Assembly: GCA_949316495.1 (NCBI GenBank)
Contig: OX439000.1
Span: 72,360,570 to 72,424,569 of the forward strand
DNA: 64,000 bases
Direction of reading: 5' to 3'
DNA from: Amphiduros pacificus
Lineage: Eukaryota; Annelida; Polychaeta; Phyllodocida; Hesionidae
Shown: positions 25,401-40,400 of the stretch, piece by piece
Position numbering within the stretch: the stretch's first letter is position 1
How the letters are laid out: every line of letters begins with the position of its first letter
Program-made: the position numbers and the translations under genes
Notes under the pieces: generated by a model
Database searches by the model: none
What the model saw: the letters and a program-made list of their open reading frames with translations, nothing else
What the model was told of the DNA's origin: nothing

Positions 25401-28400
25401 ATGTAATACCACCCAGGTCCTTAATGTCACCCATGTGGATCACACCCCTATGTAATACCACCCAGGTCCTTAATGTCATCCATGTTGGCCATGCCCTTAT
25501 GTAATACCACCAAGGTCCTTAATGTCACCAATGTTGGCCATGCCCCTATGTAATACCACCAAGGTCCTTAATGTCACCCATGTTGGCCATGCCCCTATGT
25601 AATACCACCCAGGTCCTTAATGTCATCCATGTTGGCCATGCCCCTATGTAATACCACCCAGGTCCTTAATGTCACCCATGTGGATCACACCCCTATGTAA
25701 TACCACCCAGGTCCTTAATGTCATCCATGTTGGCCATGCCCCTATGTAATACCACCCAGGTCCTTAATGTCACCCATGTGGATCACACCCCTATGTAATA
25801 CCACCCAGGTCCTTAATGTCATCCATGTTGGCCATGCCCCTATGTAATACCACCCAGGTCCTTAATGTCACCCATGTGGATCACACCCCTATGTAATACC
25901 ACCCAGGTCCTTAATGTCATCCATGTTGGCCATGCCCCTATGTAATACCACCCAGGTCCTTAATGTCACCCATGTGGATCACACCCCTATGTAATACCAC
26001 CCAGGTCCTTAATGTCATCCATGTTGGCCATGCCCTTATGTAATACCACCAAGGTCCTTAATGTCACCCATGTTGGCCATGCCCCTATGTAATACCACCA
26101 AGGTCCTTAATGTCACCCATGTTGGCCATGCCCCTATGTAATACCACCCAGGTCCTTAATGTCATCCATGTTGGCCATGCCCCTATGTAATACCACCCAG
26201 GTCCTTAATGTCACCATTGTTGGCCATGCCCTTATGTAATACCATCCAGGTCCTTAATGTCACCCATGTTGGCCATGCCCCTATGTAATACCACCCAGGT
26301 CCTTAATGTCATCCATGTTGGCCATGCCCCTATGTAATACCACCAAGGTCCTTAATGTCACCCATGTGGATCACACCCCTATGTAATACCACCCAGGTCC
26401 TTAATGTCATCCATGTGGATCACGCCCCTATGTAATACCACCCAGGTCCTTAATGTCATCCATGTTGGCCATGCCCCTATGTAATACCACCCAGGTCCTT
26501 AATGTCACCCATGTGGATCACACCCCTATGTAATACCACCCAGGTCCTTAATGTCATCCATGTTGGCCATGCCCCTATGTAATACCACCCAGGTCCTTAA
26601 TGTCACCCATGTGGATCACACCCCTATGTAATACCACCCAGGTCCTTAATGTCATCCATGTTGGCCATGCCCCTATGTAATACCACCCAGGTCCTTAATG
26701 TCACCATTGTTGGCCATGCCCTTATGTAATACCATCCAGGTCCTTAATGTCACCCATGTTGGCCATGCCCCTATGTAATACCACCCAGGTCCTTAATGTC
26801 ACCCATGTGGATCACACCCCTATGTAATACCACCCAGGTCCTTAATGTCATCCATGTGGATCACGCCCCTATGTAATACCACCCAGGTCCTTAATGTCAT
26901 CCATGTTGGCCATGCCCCTATGTAATACCACCCAGGTCCTTAATGTCACCCATGTGGATCACACCCCTATGTAATACCACCCAGGTCATTAATGTCATCC
27001 ATGTTGGCCATGCCCCTATGTAATACCACCCAGGTCCTTAATGTCACCCATGTGGATCACACCCCTATGTAATACCACCCAGGTCCTTAATGTCATCCAT
27101 GTTGGCCATGCCCCTATGTAATACCACCCATGTCCTTAATGTCACCCATGTGGATCACACCCCTATGTAATACCACCCAGGTCCTTAATGTCATCCATGT
27201 TGGCCATGCCCCTATGTAATACCACCCAGGTCCTTAATGTCATCCATGTTGGCCATGCCCCTATGTAATACCACCCAGGTCCTTAATGTCACCCATGTGG
27301 ATCACGCCCCTATGTAATACCACCCAGGTCCTTAATGTCATCCATGTTGGCCATGCCCCTATGTAATACCACCCAGGTCCTTAATGTCACCCATGTGGAT
27401 CACACCCCTATGTAATACCACCCAGGTCCTTAATGTCATCCATGTTGGCCATGCCCCTATGTAATACCACCCAGGTCCTTAATGTCATCCATGTTGGCCA
27501 TGCCCCTATGTAATACCACCCAGGTCCTTAATGTCACCCATGTGGATCACACCCCTATGTAATACCACCCAGGTCCTTAATGTCATCCATGTTGGCCATG
27601 CCCCTATGTAATACCACCCAGGTCCTTAATGTCACCCATGTGGATCACACCCCTATGTAATACCACCCAGGTCCTTAATGTCATCCATGTTGGCCATGCC
27701 CCTATGTAATACCACCCAGGTCCTTAATGTCACCCATGTGGATCACGCCCCTATGTAATACCACCCAGGTCCTTAATGTCATCCATGTTGGCCATGCCCC
27801 TATGTAATACCACCCAGGTCCTTAATGTCACCCATGTGGATCACACCCCTATGTAATACCACCCAGGTCCTTAATGTCACCCATGTTGGCCATGCCCCTA
27901 TGTAATACCACCCAGGTCCTTAATGTCACCCATGTGGATCACACCCCTATGTAATACCACCCAGGTCCTTAATGTCATCCATGTTGGCCATGCCCCTATG
28001 TAATACCACCCAGGTCCTTAATGTCACCCATGTGGATCACGCCCCTATGTAATACCACCCAGGTCCTTAATGTCATCCATGTTGACCATGCCCCTATGTA
28101 ATACCACCCAGGTCCTTAATGTCACCCATGTGGATCACACCCCTATGTAATACCACCCAGGTCCTTAATGTCATCCATGTTGGCCATGCCCCTATGTAAT
28201 ACCACCCAGGTCCTTAATGTCACCCATGTGGATCACACCCCTATGTAATACCACCCAGGTCCTTAATGTCATCCATGTTGGCCATGCCCCTATGTAATAC
28301 CACCCAGGTCCTTAATGTCACCCATGTGGATCACACCCCTATGTAATACCACCCAGGTCCTTAATGTCATCCATGTTGGCCATGCCCCTATGTAATACCA

Positions 28401-31400
28401 CCCAGGTCCTTAATGTCACCCATGTGGATCACACCCCTATGTAATACCACCCAGGTCCTTAATGTCATCCATGTTGGCCATGCCCCTATGTAATACCACC
28501 CAGGTCCTTAATGTCACCCATGTGGATCACACCCCTATGTAATACCACCCAGGTCCTTAATGTCATCCATATTGGCCATGCCCTTATGTAATACCACCAA
28601 GGTCCTTAATGTCACCCATGTTGGCCATGCCCCTATGTAATACCACCAAGGTCCTTAATGTCACCCATGTTGGCCATGCCCCTATGTAATACCACCCAGG
28701 TCCTTAATGTCATCCATGTTGGCCATGCCCCTATGTAATACCACCCAGGTCCTTAATGTCACCATTGTTGGCCATGCCCTTATGTTATACCATCCAGGTC
28801 CTTAATGTCACCCATGTTGGCCATGCCCCTATGTAATACCACCCAGGTCCTTAATGTCATCCATGTTGGCCACGCCCCTATGTAATACCACCCAGGTCCT
28901 TAATGTCACCCATGTTGGCCATGCCCCTATGTAATACCACCCAGGTCCTTTATGTCATCCATGTTGGCCATGCCCCTATGTAATACCACCAAGGTCCTTA
29001 ATGTCACCCATGTGGACCACGCCCCTATGTAATACCACCCAGGTCCTTAATGTCACCCATGTTGGCCATGCCCCTATGTAATACCACCCAGGTCCTTAAT
29101 GTCACCCATGTTGGCCATGCCCATATGTAATACCACCCAGGTCCTTAATGTCATCCATGTTGGCCACGCCCCTATGTAATACCACCCAGGTCCTTAATGT
29201 CACCCATGTTGGCCATGCCCCTATGTAATACCACCCAGGTCCTTAATGTCATCCATGTTGGCCACGCCCCTATGTAATACCACCCAGGTCCTTAATGTCA
29301 CCCATGTTGGCCATGCCTCTATGTAATACTACCCAGGTCCTTAATGTCACCCATGTTGGCCATGCCCCTATGTAATACCACCCAGGTCCTTAATGTCATC
29401 CATGTTGGCCATGCCCCTATGTAATACCACCCAGGTCCTTAATGTCACCCATGTGGATCACACCCCTATGTAATACCACCCAGGTCCTTAATGTCATCCA
29501 TGTTGGCCATGCCCCTATGTAATACCACCCAGGTCCTTAATGTCACCCATGTGGATCACACCCCTATGTAATACCACCCAGGTCCTTAATGTCATCCATG
29601 TTGGCCATGCCCTTATGTAATACCACCAAGGTCCTTAATGTCAACCATGTTGGCCATGCCCCTATGTAATACCACCAAGGTCCTTAATGTCACCCATGTT
29701 GGCCATGCCCCTATGTAATACCACCCAGGTCCTTAATGTCATCCATGTTGGCCACGCCCCTATGTAATACCACCCAGGTCATTAATGTCACCCATGTTGG
29801 CCATGCCCCTATGTAATACCACCCAGGTCCTTAAGTCATCCATGTTGGCCACGCCCCTATGTAATACCACCCAGGTCCTTAATGTCACCCATGTTGGCCA
29901 TGCCTCTATGTAATACTACCCAGGTCCTTAATGTCACCCATGTTGGCCATGCCCCTATGTAATACCACCCAGGTCCTTAATGTCATCCATGTTGGCCATG
30001 CCCCTATGTAATACCACCCAGGTCCTTAATGTCATCCATGTTGGCCATGCCCCTATGTAATACCACCCAGGTCCTTAATGTCACCCATGTGGATCACACC
30101 CCTATGTAATACCACCCAGGTCCTTAATGTCATCCATGTTGGCCATGCCCCTATGTAATACCACCCAGGTCCTTAATGTCACCATTGTTGGCCATGCCCT
30201 TATGTAATACCATCCAGGTCCTTAATGTCACCCATGTTGGCCATGCCCCTATGTAATACCACCCAGGTCCTTAATGTCACCCATGTGGATCACACCCCTA
30301 TGTAATACCACCCAGGTCCTTAATGTCATCCATGTGGATCACGCCCCTATGTAATACCACCCAGGTCCTTAATGTCACCCATGTTGGCCATGCCCCTATG
30401 TAATACCACCCAGGTCCTTAATGTCACCCATGTGGATCACACCCCTATGTAATACCACCCAGGTCCTTAATGTCATCCATGTTGGCCATGCCCCTATGTA
30501 ATACCACCCAGGTCCTTAATGTCACCCATGTGGATCACACCCCTATGTAATACCACCCAGGTCCTTAATGTCATCCATGTTGGCCATGCCCCTATGTAAT
30601 ACCACCCATGTCCTTAATGTCACCCATGTGGATCACACCCCTATGTAATACCACCCAGGTCCTTAATGTCATCCATGTTGGCCATGCCCCTATGTAATAC
30701 CACCCAGGTCCTTAATGTCATCCATGTTGGCCATGCCCCTATGTAATACCACCCAGGTCCTTAATGTCACCCATGTGGATCACGCCCCTATGTAATACCA
30801 CCCAGGTCCTTAATGTCATCCATGTTGGCCATGCCCCTATGTAATACCACCCAGGTCCTTAATGTCACCCATGTGGATCACACCCCTATGTAATACCACC
30901 CAGGTCCTTAATGTCATCCATGTTGGCCATGCCCCTATGTAATACCACCCAGGTCCTTAATGTCATCCATGTTGGCCATGCCCCTATGTAATACCACCCA
31001 GGTCCTTAATGTCACCCATGTGGATCACACCCCTATGTAATACCACCCAGGTCCTTAATGTCATCCATGTTGGCCATGCCCCTATGTAATACCACCCAGG
31101 TCCTTAATGTCACCCATGTGGATCACACCCCTATGTAATACCACCCAGGTCCTTAATGTCATCCATGTTGGCCATGCCCCTATGTAATACCACCCAGGTC
31201 CTTAATGTCACCCATGTGGATCACGCCCCTATGTAATACCACCCAGGTCCTTAATGTCATCCATGTTGGCCATGCCCCTATGTAATACCACCCAGGTCCT
31301 TAATGTCACCCATGTGGATCACACCCCTATGTAATACCACCCAGGTCCTTAATGTCACCCATGTTGGCCATGCCCCTATGTAATACCACCCAGGTCCTTA

Positions 31401-34400
31401 ATGTCACCCATGTGGATCACACCCCTATGTAATACCACCCAGGTCCTTAATGTCATCCATGTTGGCCATGCCCCTATGTAATACCACCCAGGTCCTTAAT
31501 GTCACCCATGTGGATCACGCCCCTATGTAATACCACCCAGGTCCTTAATGTCATCCATGTTGACCATGCCCCTATGTAATACCACCCAGGTCCTTAATGT
31601 CACCCATGTGGATCACACCCCTATGTAATACCACCCAGGTCCTTAATGTCATCCATGTTGGCCATGCCCCTATGTAATACCACCCAGGTCCTTAATGTCA
31701 CCCATGTGGATCACACCCCTATGTAATACCACCCAGGTCCTTAATGTCATCCATGTTGGCCATGCCCCTATGTAATACCACCCAGGTCCTTAATGTCACC
31801 CATGTGGATCACACCCCTATGTAATACCACCCAGGTCCTTAATGTCATCCATGTTGGCCATGCCCCTATGTAATACCACCCAGGTCCTTAATGTCACCCA
31901 TGTGGATCACACCCCTATGTAATACCACCCAGGTCCTTAATGTCATCCATGTTGGCCATGCCCCTATGTAATACCACCCAGGTCCTTAATGTCACCCATG
32001 TGGATCACACCCCTATGTAATACCACCCAGGTCCTTAATGTCATCCATATTGGCCATGCCCTTATGTAATACCACCAAGGTCCTTAATGTCACCCATGTT
32101 GGCCATGCCCCTATGTAATACCACCAAGGTCCTTAATGTCACCCATGTTGGCCATGCCCCTATGTAATACCACCCAGGTCCTTAATGTCATCCATGTTGG
32201 CCATGCCCCTATGTAATACCACCCAGGTCCTTAATGTCACCATTGTTGGCCATGCCCTTATGTTATACCATCCAGGTCCTTAATGTCACCCATGTTGGCC
32301 ATGCCCCTATGTAATACCACCCAGGTCCTTAATGTCATCCATGTTGGCCACGCCCCTATGTAATACCACCCAGGTCCTTAATGTCACCCATGTTGGCCAT
32401 GCCCCTATGTAATACCACCCAGGTCCTTTATGTCATCCATGTTGGCCATGCCCCTATGTAATACCACCAAGGTCCTTAATGTCACCCATGTGGACCACGC
32501 CCCTATGTAATACCACCCAGGTCCTTAATGTCACCCATGTTGGCCATGCCCCTATGTAATACCACCCAGGTCCTTAATGTCACCCATGTTGGCCATGCCC
32601 ATATGTAATACCACCCAGGTCCTTAATGTCATCCATGTTGGCCACGCCCCTATGTAATACCACCCAGGTCCTTAATGTCACCCATGTTGGCCATGCCCCT
32701 ATGTAATACCACCCAGGTCCTTAATGTCATCCATGTTGGCCACGCCCCTATGTAATACCACCCAGGTCCTTAATGTCACCCATGTTGGCCATGCCTCTAT
32801 GTAATACTACCCAGGTCCTTAATGTCACCCATGTTGGCCATGCCCCTATGTAATACCACCCAGGTCCTTAATGTCATCCATGTTGGCCATGCCCCTATGT
32901 AATACCACCCAGGTCCTTAATGTCACCCATGTGGATCACACCCCTATGTAATACCACCCAGGTCCTTAATGTCATCCATGTTGGCCATGCCCCTATGTAA
33001 TACCACCCAGGTCCTTAATGTCACCCATGTGGATCACACCCCTATGTAATACCACCCAGGTCCTTAATGTCATCCATGTTGGCCATGCCCTTATGTAATA
33101 CCACCAAGGTCCTTAATGTCAACCATGTTGGCCATGCCCCTATGTAATACCACCAAGGTCCTTAATGTCACCCATGTTGGCCATGCCCCTATGTAATACC
33201 ACCCAGGTCCTTAATGTCATCCATGTTGGCCACGCCCCTATGTAATACCACCCAGGTCATTAATGTCACCCATGTTGGCCATGCCCCTATGTAATACCAC
33301 CCAGGTCCTTAAGTCATCCATGTTGGCCACGCCCCTATGTAATACCACCCAGGTCCTTAATGTCACCCATGTTGGCCATGCCTCTATGTAATACTACCCA
33401 GGTCCTTAATGTCACCCATGTTGGCCATGCCCCTATGTAATACCACCCAGGTCCTTAATGTCATCCATGTTGGCCATGCCCCTATGTAATACCACCCAGG
33501 TCCTTAATGTCATCCATGTTGGCCATGCCTCTATGTAATACTACCCAGGTCCTTAATGTCACCCATGTTGGCCATGCCCCTATGTAATACCACCCAGGTC
33601 CTTAATGTCACCCATGTGGATCACGCCCCTATGTAATACCACCCAGGTCCTTAATGTCATCCATGTTGGCCATGCCCCTATGTAATACCACCCAGGTCCT
33701 TAATGTCATCCATGTTGGCCATGCCCCTATGTAATACCACCCAGGTCCTTAATGTCATCCATGTTGGCCATGCCCCTATGTAATACCACCCAGGTCCTTA
33801 ATGTCACCCATGTGGATCACACCCCTATGTAATACCACCCAGGTCCTTAATGTCATCCATGTGGATCACGCCCCTATGTAATACCACCCAGGTCCTTAAT
33901 GTCATCCATGTTGGCCATGCCCCTATGTAATACCACCCAGGTCCTTAATGTCACCCATGTGGATCACACCCCTATGTAATACCACCCAGGTCCTTAATGT
34001 CATCCATGTTGGCCATGCCCCTATGTAATACCACCCAGGTCCTTAATGTCACCCATGTGGATCACACCCCTATGTAATACCACCCAGGTCCTTAATGTCA
34101 TCCATGTTGGCCATGCCCCTATGTAATACCACCCATGTCCTTAATGTCACCCATGTGGATCACACCCCTATGTAATACCACCCAGGTCCTTTATGTCATC
34201 CATGTTGGCCATGCCCCTATGTAATACCACCCAGGTCCTTAATGTCATCCATGTTGGCCATGCCCCTATGTAATACCACCCAGGTCCTTAATGTCACCCA
34301 TGTGGATCACGCCCCTATGTAATACCACCCAGGTCCTTAATGTCATCCATGTTGGCCATGCCCCTATGTAATACCACCCAGGTCCTTAATGTCACCCATG

Positions 34401-37400
34401 TGGATCACACCCCTATGTAATACCACCCAGGTCCTTAATGTCATCCATGTTGGCCATGCCCCTATGTAATACCACCCAGGTCCTTAATGTCACCCATGTG
34501 GATCACACCCCTATGTAATACCACCCAGGTCCTTAATGTCATCCATGTTGGCCATGCCCCTATGTAATACCACCCAGGTCCTTAATGTCACCCATGTGGA
34601 TCACACCCCTATGTAATACCACCCAGGTCCTTAATGTCATCCATGTTGGCCATGCCCCTATGTAATACCACCCAGATCCTTAATGTCACCCATGTGGACC
34701 ACGCCCCTATGTAATACCACCCAGGTCCTTAATGTCATCCATGTTGGCCATGCCCCTATGTAATACCACCCAGGTCCTTAATGTCACCCATGTTGGCCAT
34801 GCCCCTATGTAATACCACCCAGGTCCTTAATGTCACCCATGTTGGCCATGCCCCTATGTAATACCACCCAGGTCCTTAATGTCATCCATGTTGGCCATGC
34901 CCCTATGTAATACCACCCAGGTCCTTAATGTCATCCATGTTGGCCATGCCCCTATGTAATACCACCCAGGTCCTTAATGTCACCCATGTGGATCACACCC
35001 CTATGTAATACCACCCAGGTCCTTAATGTCACCCATGTTGGCCATGCCCCTATGTAATACCACCCAGGTCCTTAATGTCACCCATGTGGATCACGCCCCT
35101 ATGTAATACCACCCAGGTCCTTAATGTCATCCATGTTGGCCATGCCCCTATGTAATACCACCCAGGTCCTTAATGTCACCCATGTGGATCACGCCCCTAT
35201 GTAATACCACCCAGGTCCTTAATGTCATCCATGTTGGCCATGCCCCTATGTAATACCACCCAGGTCCTTAATGTCACCCATGTGGATCACACCCCTATGT
35301 AATACCACCCAGGTCCTTAATGTCATCCATGTTGGCCATGCCCCTATGTAATACCACCCAGGTCCTTAATGTCACCCATGTGGATCACACCCCTATGTAA
35401 TACCACCCAGGTCCTTAATGTCATCCATGTTGGCCATGCCCCTATGTAATACCACCCAGGTCCTTAATGTCACCCATGTGGATCACACCCCTATGTAATA
35501 CCACCCAGGTCCTTAATGTCACACATGTTGGCCATGCCCCTATGTAATACCACCCAGGTCCTTAATGTCACCCATGTGGATCACACCCCTATGTAATACC
35601 ACCCAGGTCCTTAATGTCATCCATGTTGGCCATGCCCCTATGTAATACCACCCAGGTCCTTAATGTCACCCATGTGGATCACGCCCCTATGTAATACCAC
35701 CCAGGTCCTTAATGTCATCCATGTTGGCCATGCCCCTATGTAATACCACCCAGGTCCTTAATGTCACCCATGTGGATCACACCCCTATGTAATACCACCC
35801 AGGTCCTTAATGTCATCCATGTTGGCCATGCCCCTATGTAATACCACCCAGGTCCTTAATGTCACCCATGTGGATCACACCCCTATGTAATACCACCCAG
35901 GTCCTTAATGTCATCCATGTTGGCCATGCCCCTATGTAATACCACCCAGGTCCTTAATGTCACCCATGTGGATCACACCCCTATGTAATACCACCCAGGT
36001 CCTTAATGTCATCCATGTTGGCCATGCCCCTATGTAATACCACCCAGGTCCTTAATGTCACCCATGTGGATCACGCCCCTATGTAATACCACCCAGGTCC
36101 TTAATGTCATCCATGTTGGCCATTCCCCTATGTAATACCACCCAGGTCCTTAATGTCATCCATGTTGGCCATGCCCCTATGTAATACCACCAAGGTCCTT
36201 AATGTCACCCATGTTGGCCATGCCCCTATGTAATACCACCAAGGTCCTTAATGTCACCCATGTTGGCCATGCCCCTATGTAATACCACCAAGGTCCTTAA
36301 TGTCACCCATGTTGGCCATGCCCCTATGTAATACCACCAAGGTCCTTAATGTCACCCATGTAGACAACGCCCCTATGTAATACCACCCAGGTCCTTAATG
36401 TCACCCATGTTGGCCATGCACTTATGTAATACCACCAAGGTCCTTAATGTCACCCATGTGGACCACACCCCTATGTAATACCACCCAGGTCCTTAATGTC
36501 ACCCATGTTGGCCATGCCCCTATGTAATACCACCCAGATCCTTAATGTCACCCATGTGGACCACGCCCCTATGTAATACCACCCATGTCCTTAATGTCAC
36601 CCATGTGGACCACGCCCCTATGTAATACCACCCATGTCCATAATGTCACCCATGTGGACCACGCCCCTATGTAATACCACCCAGGTCCTTAATGTCATCC
36701 ATGTTGGCCATGCCCCTATGTAATACCACCCAGGTCCTTAATGTCATCCATTTTGGCCATGCCCCTATGTAATACCACCCAGGTCCTTAATGTTACCCAT
36801 GTTGGCCATGCCCCTATGCAATACCACCCAGGTCCTTAATATCATCCATGTTGGCCATGCCCCTATGTAATACCACCAAGGTCCTTAATGTCACCCATGT
36901 TGGCCATGCCCCTATGTCATACCACCAAGGTCCTTAATGTCACCCATGCTGGCCATGCCCCTATGTAATACCGCCCAGGTCCTTAATGTCATCCATGTTG
37001 GCCATGCCCCTATGTAATACCACCCAGGTCCTTAATGTCACCCATGTGGACCACGCCCCTATGTAATACCACCCAGGTCCTTAATGTCATCCATGTTGGC
37101 CATGCCCCTATGTAATACCACCCAGGTCCTTAATGTCACCCATGTTGGCCATGCCCCTATGTAATACCACCCAGGTCCTTAATGTCATCCATGTTGGCCA
37201 TGCCCCTATGTAATACCACCAAGGTCCTTAATGTCACCCATGTTGGCCATGCCCTTATGTAATACCATCCAGGTCCTAAATGTCACCCATGTTGGCCATG
37301 CCCCTATGTAATACCACCCAGGTCCTTAATGTCACCCATGTTGGCCATGCCCCTATGTAATACCACCCAGGTCCTTAATGTCATCCATGTTGGCAATGCC

Positions 37401-40400
37401 CCTATGTAATATCACCAAGGTCCTTAATGTCACCCATGTTGGCCACGCCCCTATGTAATACCACCCAGGTCCTTAATGTCACCCATGTTGGCCATGCCCC
37501 TATGTAATACCACCCAGGTCCTTAATGTCACCCATGTTGGCCATGCCTCTATGTAATACCACCCAGGTCCTTAATGTCATCCATGTTGGCCATGCCCCTA
37601 TGTAATATCACCAAGGTCCTTAATGTCACCCATGTTGGCCATGCCCCTATGTAATACCAACCATGTCCTTAATGTCATCCATGTTGGCCATGCCCCTATG
37701 TAATACCACCCAGGTCCTTAATGTCATCCATGTTGGCCATGCCTCTATGTAATACCACCCAGGTCCTTAATGTCACCCATGTTGGCCATGCCCCTATGTA
37801 ATATCACCCATGTCCTTAATGTCACCCATGTTGGCCATGCCCCTATGTAATACCACCCATGTCCTTAATGTCATCCATGTTGGCCATGCCCCTATGTAAT
37901 ACCACCCATGTCCTTAATGTCACCCATGTTGGCCATGCCTCTATGTAATACCACCCAGGTCCTTAATGTCATCCATGTTGGCCATGCCCCTATGTAATAT
38001 CACCAAGGTCCTTAATGTCATCCATGTTGGCCATGCCCCTATGTAATACCACCAAGGTCCTTAATGTCATCCATGTTGGCCATGCCTCTATGTAATACCA
38101 CCCAGGTCCTTAATGTCACCCATGTTGGCCATGCCTCTATGTAATACCACCCAGGTCCTTAATGTCATCCATGTTGGCCATGCCCCTATGTAATATCACC
38201 AAGGTCCTTAATGTCACCCATGTTGGCCATGCCCCTATGTAATACCACCCATGTCCTTAATGTCATCCATGTTGGCCATGCCCCTATGTAATACCACCCA
38301 GGTCCTTAATGTCACCCATGTTGGCCTTGCCCCTATGTAATACCACCAAGGTCCTTAATGTCACCCATGTGGACCACACCCCTATGTAATACCACCCATG
38401 TCCTTAATGTCACCCATGTTGGCCATGCCTCTATGTAATACCACCCAGGTCCTTAATGTCATCCATGTTGGCCATGCCCCTATGTAATACCACCCAGGTC
38501 CTGAATGTCACCCATGTTGGCCATGCCCCTATGTAATACCACCCAGGTCCTTAATGTCATCCATGTTGGCCATGCCTCTATGTAATACTACCCAGGTCCT
38601 TAATGTCACCCATGTTGGCCATGCCCCTATGTAATACCACCCAGGTCCTTAATGTCACCAATGTTGGCCATGCCCCTATGTAATATCAACCAGGTCCTTA
38701 ATGTCACCCATGTTGGCCATGCCCCTATGTAATACCACCCAGGTCCTTAATGTCACCCATGTAGACCAAGCCCCTATGTAATACCACCCAGGTCCTTAAT
38801 GTCACCCATGTTGGCCATTCCCCTATGTAATACCACCCAGGTCCTTAATGTCATCCATGTTGGCCATGCCCCTATGTAATACCACCAAGGTCCTTAATGT
38901 CACCCATGTTGGCCATGCCCCTATGTAATACCACCAAGGTCCTTAATGTCACCCATGTTGGCCATGCCCCTATGTAATACCACCCAGGTCCTTAATGTCA
39001 CCCATGTTGGCCATGCCTCTATGTAATACCACCCAGGTCCTTAATGTTACCCATGTTGGCCATGCCCCTATGTAATACCACCCAGGTCCTTAATGTCATC
39101 CATGTTGGCCATGCCCCTATGTAATACCACCCAGGTCCTTAATGTCATCCATGTTGGCCATGCCCCTATGTAATACCACCAAGGTCCTTAATGTCACCCA
39201 TGTTGGCCATGCCCCTATGTAATACCACCAAGGTCCTTAATGTCACCCATGTAGACCATGCCCCTATGTAATACCACCCAGGTCCTTAATGTCACCCATG
39301 TTGGCCATGCCCTTATGTAATACCACCAAGGTCCTTAATGTCACCCATGTGGACCATGCTCCTATGTAATACCACCCAGGTCCTTAATGTCACCCATGTT
39401 GGCCATGCCTCTATGTAATACTACCCAGGTCCTTAATGTCATCCATGTTGGCCATGCCCCTATGTAATACCACCCAGGTCCTTAATGTCACCCATGTTGG
39501 CCATGCCCCTATGTAATATCACCCAGGTCCTTAATGTCACCCATGTTGGCCATGCCCCTATGTAATACCACCCAGGTCCTTAATGTCACCCATGTAGACC
39601 AAGCCCCTATGTAATACCACCCAGGTCCTTAATGTCACCCATGTTGGCCATTCCCCTATGTAATACCACCCAGGTCCTTAATGTCATCCATGTTGGCCAT
39701 GCCCCTATGTAATACCACCAAGGTCCTTAATGTCACCCATGTTGGCCATGCCCCTATGTAATACCACCAAGGTCCTTAATGTCACCCATGTTGGCCATGC
39801 CCCTATGTAATACCACCCAGGTCCTTAATGTCATCCATGTTGGCCATGCCCCTATGTAATACCACCAAGGTCCTTAATGTCACCCATGTTGGCCATGCCC
39901 CTATGTAATACCACCAAGGTCCTTAATGTCACCCATGTAGACCATGCCCCTATGTAATACCACCCAGGTCCTTAATGTCACCCATGTTGGCCATGCCCTT
40001 ATGTAATACCACCAAGGTCCTTAATGTCACCCATGTAGACCATGCCCCTATGTAATACCACCCAGGTCCTTAATGTCACCCATGTTGGCCATGCCCTTAT
40101 GTAATACCACCAAGGTCCTTAATGTCACCCATGTAGACCAAGCCCCTATGTAATACCACCCAGGTCCTTAATGTCATCCATGTTGGCCACGCCCCTATGT
40201 AATACCACCCAGGTCCTTAATGTCACCCATGTTGGCCATGCCTCTATGTAATACCACCCAGGTCCTTAATGTTACCCATGTTGGCCATGCCCCTATGTAA
40301 TACCACCCAGGTCCTTAATGTCACCCATGTTGGCGATGCCCCTATGTAATACCACCCAGGTCCTTAATGTCACCCATGTTGGCCATGCCCCTATGTAATA

